DNA of 17,105 bases, from contig JABSPN010000025.1 in NCBI GenBank assembly GCA_013214425.1, forward strand, positions 1 to 17,105, in the 5' to 3' direction. This DNA is from Flavobacteriaceae bacterium (GTDB lineage Bacteria > Bacteroidota > Bacteroidia > Flavobacteriales > Flavobacteriaceae). This document shows, piece after piece, positions 13,763-17,105 of this stretch. Both the position numbers and the translations under genes were made by a program. Position 1 is the stretch's first letter, and each line of letters opens with the position of its first letter. The notes below the pieces were generated by a model, which was not told the origin of the DNA, made no database searches, and saw only the letters and a program-made list of their open reading frames with translations.

Positions 13763-14893
13763 CTATTTAAAAATAAGTTTTGACACCCTACCCTTTCCTG
13801 CAGCATAAGCCGTTGAGGCATCTAAAAAACGAATAGTGAAAAACGATTCCTCTGATAACTTTTTCCAGGTCTTCCCAAAATCATTAGAATAAGATATTCC
13901 TCTAAATCCAACAGCTACTAACTCATTTCCTTTGCCATTAGGAATGTATTGTACACAGCTTCTATAGTCAGGCTCTTGGCCATCAGCAATTAACTGCCAG
14001 GTTTTTCCTCCATCATTCGTGATGGCTTTATTGGCGATATCATCTTCCGCTTTGGTATAGTCACCTCCAATGATAAATCCGTTTTGCGCATCAAAAAAGT
14101 CAATCGAATAACCTCCTTGCGATCCTGTTCCTTGTACTAAAGGCGTCTCTACCACCTCCCATGTTTTACCTTTATCGGACGTATGAAAGACTCTTGATTT
14201 TACACCTCCTGAAATAATCCAGGCCTGCTCTCCCACAATAGCAATGTTTGTATCACTGGCAGCAAAGGCAGCTTCTCCCTCAGCAACTTTTGGCAAGGTA
14301 CTACACGGTAATTTATTCCAAGTTTCACCTTCATCTCTAGTGACGATAATCGACAAACAATCTTCGGTAGGATCACCCATAGCAATCCCTTCTTTATCAT
14401 TCCAAAATTCTACTGAATCATAAAAGGCTTTTTCATGACGTTCTTCATAAACTAGTTTACAATCTAAATCTAAATTACATTTATATAAACTCGCCGGACT
14501 TTCAATTGATTGAACAAAAAAACTATCCTCATTAAAGGCCACAGACCTAAATGCATAGGTTTTGATTACTTCACCCTTGTCGTTCTTATCCTCTACTGTG
14601 CTTCCTACATGCACTACTTCATTAATAGATTTGAAATTCAATATCGAAAAGCCCTTACTTGATCCAATTCCAATAACTTCATCATTATAAATCTCTAAAG
14701 CGCGAATGCTCTCCTTAGAAAAATCGATATCCAAATCATAAATCACTACCGCTTCTATGCTTCTTTCTTCTTCACCTCTTTCTGCTTCACTTCTTACTTC
14801 TTTCTTCTTTACTTCATTTTCTAAAGAATTCTTCACAGTACCACAGCCAAAAATCATCGTTAACAATAAAGTAAGTAATAATAATCGTCTCAT
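13763..14893 (-). CDS. YCF48/BNR-type beta-propeller lipoprotein
   Basis: The 376-residue protein starts with a lipoprotein signal (RRLLLLTLLLTMIFGC, lipid Cys about residue 17). A charged linker rich in E, K and R (about residues 24-46) follows, then a beta-propeller. BNR/Asp-box-like turns recur: DEGETWNKL, DKGKTWEVV, DGGKTWQLI and DFGKTWKKL. The closest named relatives are the YCF48/HCF136-like and sialidase-type propellers, often labelled oxidoreductase in Bacteroidetes, with no proven reaction. No catalytic residues of a sialidase are recognisable. It is likely anchored in the outer or inner membrane facing the periplasm. Start ATG 14893 lies just behind a -7-like element and faces away from the rRNA methyltransferase gene. 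No terminator is seen after its stop. Confidence 0.85.
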   Translation of the reverse strand: MRRLLLLTLLLTMIFGCGTVKNSLENEVKKKEVRSEAERGEEERSIEAVVIYDLDIDFSKESIRALEIYNDEVIGIGSSKGFSILNFKSINEVVHVGSTVEDKNDKGEVIKTYAFRSVAFNEDSFFVQSIESPASLYKCNLDLDCKLVYEERHEKAFYDSVEFWNDKEGIAMGDPTEDCLSIIVTRDEGETWNKLPCSTLPKVAEGEAAFAASDTNIAIVGEQAWIISGGVKSRVFHTSDKGKTWEVVETPLVQGTGSQGGYSIDFFDAQNGFIIGGDYTKAEDDIANKAITNDGGKTWQLIADGQEPDYRSCVQYIPNGKGNELVAVGFRGISYSNDFGKTWKKLSEESFFTIRFLDASTAYAAGKGRVSKLIFK

Positions 14894-14909
14894 AACTATT
14901 CAATTTCGG

Positions 14910-14928
14910 TAAATATACAATACTTTTG
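14910..14928. promoter_or_regulatory. Back-to-back divergent promoters
   Basis: TACTTTTG (14921-14928, plus strand) matches TAnnTTTG and lies 19 bp before ATG 14948. On the minus strand TATATTTA (14917-14910, one mismatch) lies 16 bp before ATG 14893. The two -7 elements are 3 bp apart, so the polymerases would compete, and both leaders would be only about 10-15 nt long. Confidence 0.5.
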
Positions 14929-14947
14929 CAGTCCAATTTTGAAGAGA

Positions 14948-16156
14948 ATGAGATTACATCGCAATTTAGTTTTTGCTGTTATAGATAGTTTGAGAGATAT
15001 TTTCAATGAAGGGGTTTATGCTGATAAAGCAGTAGAAAAAGCGTTAAAAAGAGATAAGCGCTGGGGAGCTCGTGATCGTAAATTTGTTGCCGAAACTATT
15101 TATGAGATCGTACGATGGAAGCGATTATATGCTGAAATTGCAGCAGTACATGAACCGTATTCTCGTCCGAATCTTTGGCGCCTCTTTTCAGTATGGTGTG
15201 TTTTACGCGGAATTCAATTACCCGATTGGAATCAAATAGAACCTACTCCTGTCAGAAGAATTAAAGGGCGATTCGATGAGCTCTCAAAAATCAGAAAGTT
15301 TAGAGAGTCCATTCCTGATTGGATAGATGACCTAGGAGTTGATGCCTTGGGAGAAAAAGTTTGGACAGAGGAAATTGCTTCTCTTAATAAACAAGCTGAA
15401 GTTATTTTAAGAACGAATACTCTTAAAACAACTAAGAAGCAATTACAACAGCAATTATTTGATGAAAATATAGCAGTCGAATCTATTGAAGGTTACGACG
15501 ATGCTTTAAAACTAAAAGAAAGAGCCAACGTTTTTAAAACAGAGGCTTTTAAAAAGGGTTGGTTTGAAGTTCAGGATGCCTCTTCACAATTGGTAGCTCC
15601 GTATTTAGATGTAAAACCGGGAATGAAGGTAGTCGATACCTGCGCTGGTGCTGGAGGAAAAACCCTACACTTAGCTTCTTTGATGGAAAACAAAGGACAA
15701 TTAATTGCTATGGATATTTACGAAAGTAAGTTGAAAAAATTAAAGATCAGAGCCAGAAGAAACGGAGTTCACAATATCGATACCAGAGTGATTGATTCTA
15801 CGAAACCTATTAAGAAATTATACGGAAAAGCAGATCGTGTCTTGATTGATGCACCGTGTAGTGGTTTAGGTGTTATCAGGAGAAATCCAGACTCAAAATG
15901 GAAGCTTGAACCTGAATTTATCGATAAAATCATGGATACTCAAGCCGATATTTTAGATCGTTATTCAAGAATCGTAAAGCCTGGAGGAAAGCTGGTATAC
16001 GCTACTTGTTCCATCTTACCCGCTGAAAATCAGAATCAAGTTCAACTGTTTTTAACGCAACACGAAGAATTTAACTTGCTTAAAGACCAAAAAATATTAT
16101 CTTCGCAGAGTGGTTTTGATGGCTTTTATATGGCCGTCCTTGAAAAGAGTTTATAA
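14948..16156 (+). CDS. RsmB/NOP-type rRNA (cytosine-5-)-methyltransferase
   Basis: I start the gene at ATG 14948 (402 residues, MRLHRNL...), because this is the usual N-terminus in flavobacteria. A TTG three codons upstream (14939) also opens the frame but lies within the expected leader. The N-terminal part (about 1-140) resembles the NusB-like RNA-binding region (GARDRKFVAETIYEIVRWKR). The C-terminal SAM-dependent domain has motif I VVDTCAGAGGKTLHLASL, motif IV DAPCSGLG, and motif VI YATCSILPAENQ. The two cysteines, in PCSG and ATCS, are the catalytic pair of m5C RNA methyltransferases. The expected substrate is 16S rRNA (C967 in the RsmB family), though the exact position cannot be read from sequence. 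It may be transcribed together with the endonuclease gene 45 bp downstream. Confidence 0.92.
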   Translation: MRLHRNLVFAVIDSLRDIFNEGVYADKAVEKALKRDKRWGARDRKFVAETIYEIVRWKRLYAEIAAVHEPYSRPNLWRLFSVWCVLRGIQLPDWNQIEPTPVRRIKGRFDELSKIRKFRESIPDWIDDLGVDALGEKVWTEEIASLNKQAEVILRTNTLKTTKKQLQQQLFDENIAVESIEGYDDALKLKERANVFKTEAFKKGWFEVQDASSQLVAPYLDVKPGMKVVDTCAGAGGKTLHLASLMENKGQLIAMDIYESKLKKLKIRARRNGVHNIDTRVIDSTKPIKKLYGKADRVLIDAPCSGLGVIRRNPDSKWKLEPEFIDKIMDTQADILDRYSRIVKPGGKLVYATCSILPAENQNQVQLFLTQHEEFNLLKDQKILSSQSGFDGFYMAVLEKSL

Positions 16157-16201
16157 AGTTGGTTTAATCGTCTTTTCAAGCTTAATTTTAAATACTCAAA
16201 T

Positions 16202-17105
16202 ATGAAAAGACTTCTACTTTCAGCACTTTTTTTAGTGTCTTCATTTGCCATTGCGCAACCTCCTGCTGGTTATTATGATTCTGCTACTGGAACAGGTTAC
16301 ACCCTAAAAACCCAGTTAATGCAAATCATTGATGATGTAAATGACGGATTAGCAACAGAATATTTACATACGCAACCGGGAACCAGTAATAGTAATGCCT
16401 ATCATTTGTTACGTGAATCATTCTCACTTCCAAACTCTGGGGATGTAGATGATTATTATGAAATGGATGGGAATACTATATTAGATATGTATTCTGAAAA
16501 TCCTTCTGGAGTCGACCCTTACAATTGGAATAGAATACCTAACGTAGATTATCCAACTCAGTATTGTACCAATCAAACAATGGAAGGCGATTGCTTAAGT
16601 AGAGAACATACGCTACCTCAAGGTTTTTTCAACTCCTTATATCCCATGCGAGCTGATTTTCACTTTGTTATTCCTGTAGACGCTAGAATTAACAACTTAA
16701 GGGCTAATAATCCTTTTGGAGAAGTTGCTGCTCCGACAACTACATTTGCAAATAGTTCTGAGTTAGGTCCTAATACCTTCGGAAGTTACTCCGGAACTGT
16801 GTACGAGCCAATCGATGAGTTTAAAGGTGATATTGCCAGAATGTTATTATACTTTGCTGTGCGTTACCAAGCTGAAACAGTAAATATGGGAGCTTCCTGG
16901 GATGCTCCAGATGGAGTTCCAGAAAATATCATGAACGGGCAAGCAGGTCAGTTTTACGATGATTGGTTTATCAGTTTATTATGTCAGTGGCATTCAGACG
17001 ATCCCGTAAGTCAAAAAGAGATCGATAGAAATAATAACGGTTGGGCACATCAGAATAACAGAAACCCATTTGTAGACAATCCTAATTGGGTAGCTGATAT
17101 TTGGG
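16202..17105 (+). CDS. Secreted endonuclease I (EndA/NucM family), partial (C-terminus beyond right edge)
   Basis: The frame is open from ATG 16202 to the last base, 301 codons, with no stop. A signal peptide (KRLLLSALFLVSSFAIAQ, about 19 residues) is followed by the endonuclease I domain. It has the metal-finger motif CLSREHTLPQGFF with H136 as the likely general base, FHFVIPVDARINNLRANNPFG with the conserved Asn residues that bind the metal, and the family C-terminal pattern SQKEIDRNN...HQNNRNPFVDNPNW just before the window ends. These enzymes are non-specific, metal-dependent DNA/RNA nucleases, exported for nutrient acquisition or biofilm DNA turnover. Flavobacterial forms often carry extra C-terminal domains and a T9SS sorting signal, which would lie outside the window. 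The catalytic core is essentially complete and intact here. Confidence 0.92.
   Translation, partial: MKRLLLSALFLVSSFAIAQPPAGYYDSATGTGYTLKTQLMQIIDDVNDGLATEYLHTQPGTSNSNAYHLLRESFSLPNSGDVDDYYEMDGNTILDMYSENPSGVDPYNWNRIPNVDYPTQYCTNQTMEGDCLSREHTLPQGFFNSLYPMRADFHFVIPVDARINNLRANNPFGEVAAPTTTFANSSELGPNTFGSYSGTVYEPIDEFKGDIARMLLYFAVRYQAETVNMGASWDAPDGVPENIMNGQAGQFYDDWFISLLCQWHSDDPVSQKEIDRNNNGWAHQNNRNPFVDNPNWVADIW

Overview
The window comes from an AT-rich bacterium of the Bacteroidetes, most likely a marine Flavobacteriaceae. The support is a type B ribosomal protein L31, a Bacteroidetes-type GlmU-like protein, DUF4199, LytTR regulation paired with a TPR/HisKA_2 kinase, leucine-rich-repeat proteins of the kind exported by the type IX secretion system (T9SS), a T9SS sorting-domain remnant, and -7 elements of the TAnnTTTG type. 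There are no RNA operons, tRNAs, CRISPR arrays or insertion sequences.

Left third (1-4881, all minus strand). This is a signalling and surface-protein module that appears to be decaying. In transcription order it holds a heavily mutated LRR/T9SS pseudogene (4776-3811), a TPR protein (3632-2529), a HisKA_2-type kinase (2473-1772), a LytTR response regulator (1775-1065), and an intact LRR protein that runs off the left edge (927-1). The TPR and kinase reading frames look like one sensor kinase split by a nonsense codon and a frameshift. The two LRR copies share an upstream block (986-1031 and 4834-4880) placed almost identically relative to their start codons. It is a candidate operator, possibly for the neighbouring LytTR regulator.

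Centre (4882-11779). A GlmU-like nucleotidyltransferase/acyltransferase and ribosomal protein L31 lie on the minus strand. Facing away from them is a plus-strand run: a DUF4199 membrane protein, a GtrB/DPM1-like family 2 glycosyltransferase whose codon 16 is a stop, a phosphoglucomutase/phosphomannomutase, and an MsbA-like ABC exporter that overlaps the mutase by ATGA. The theme is sugar activation and lipid-linked transfer at the cell envelope.

Right-centre (11780-13762). This is a self-contained stress-response unit: an ECF sigma factor, a one-TM putative anti-sigma protein with a duplicated N-terminal motif, and a Spy/CpxP-like periplasmic protein (a 'sensor of ECF-type sigma factor'). The same two-part promoter-like box, AAACCTTTT-N12-GTCTAAAA, occurs three times with an invariant 12-nt spacer: before the sigma gene, before the second gene, and after the third gene. 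The third box has no gene behind it. Instead it faces about 75 nt that fold as stem-loop, single-stranded linker and strong intrinsic terminator, which is the layout of a sigma-dependent small RNA. Its linker is complementary to the sigma mRNA leader. I consider this the best candidate for an undescribed regulatory element in the window.

Right end (13763-17105). A YCF48/BNR-type beta-propeller lipoprotein (minus) and an RsmB/NOP-type rRNA methyltransferase (plus) diverge from back-to-back promoters. They are followed by a secreted endonuclease I that runs off the right edge.
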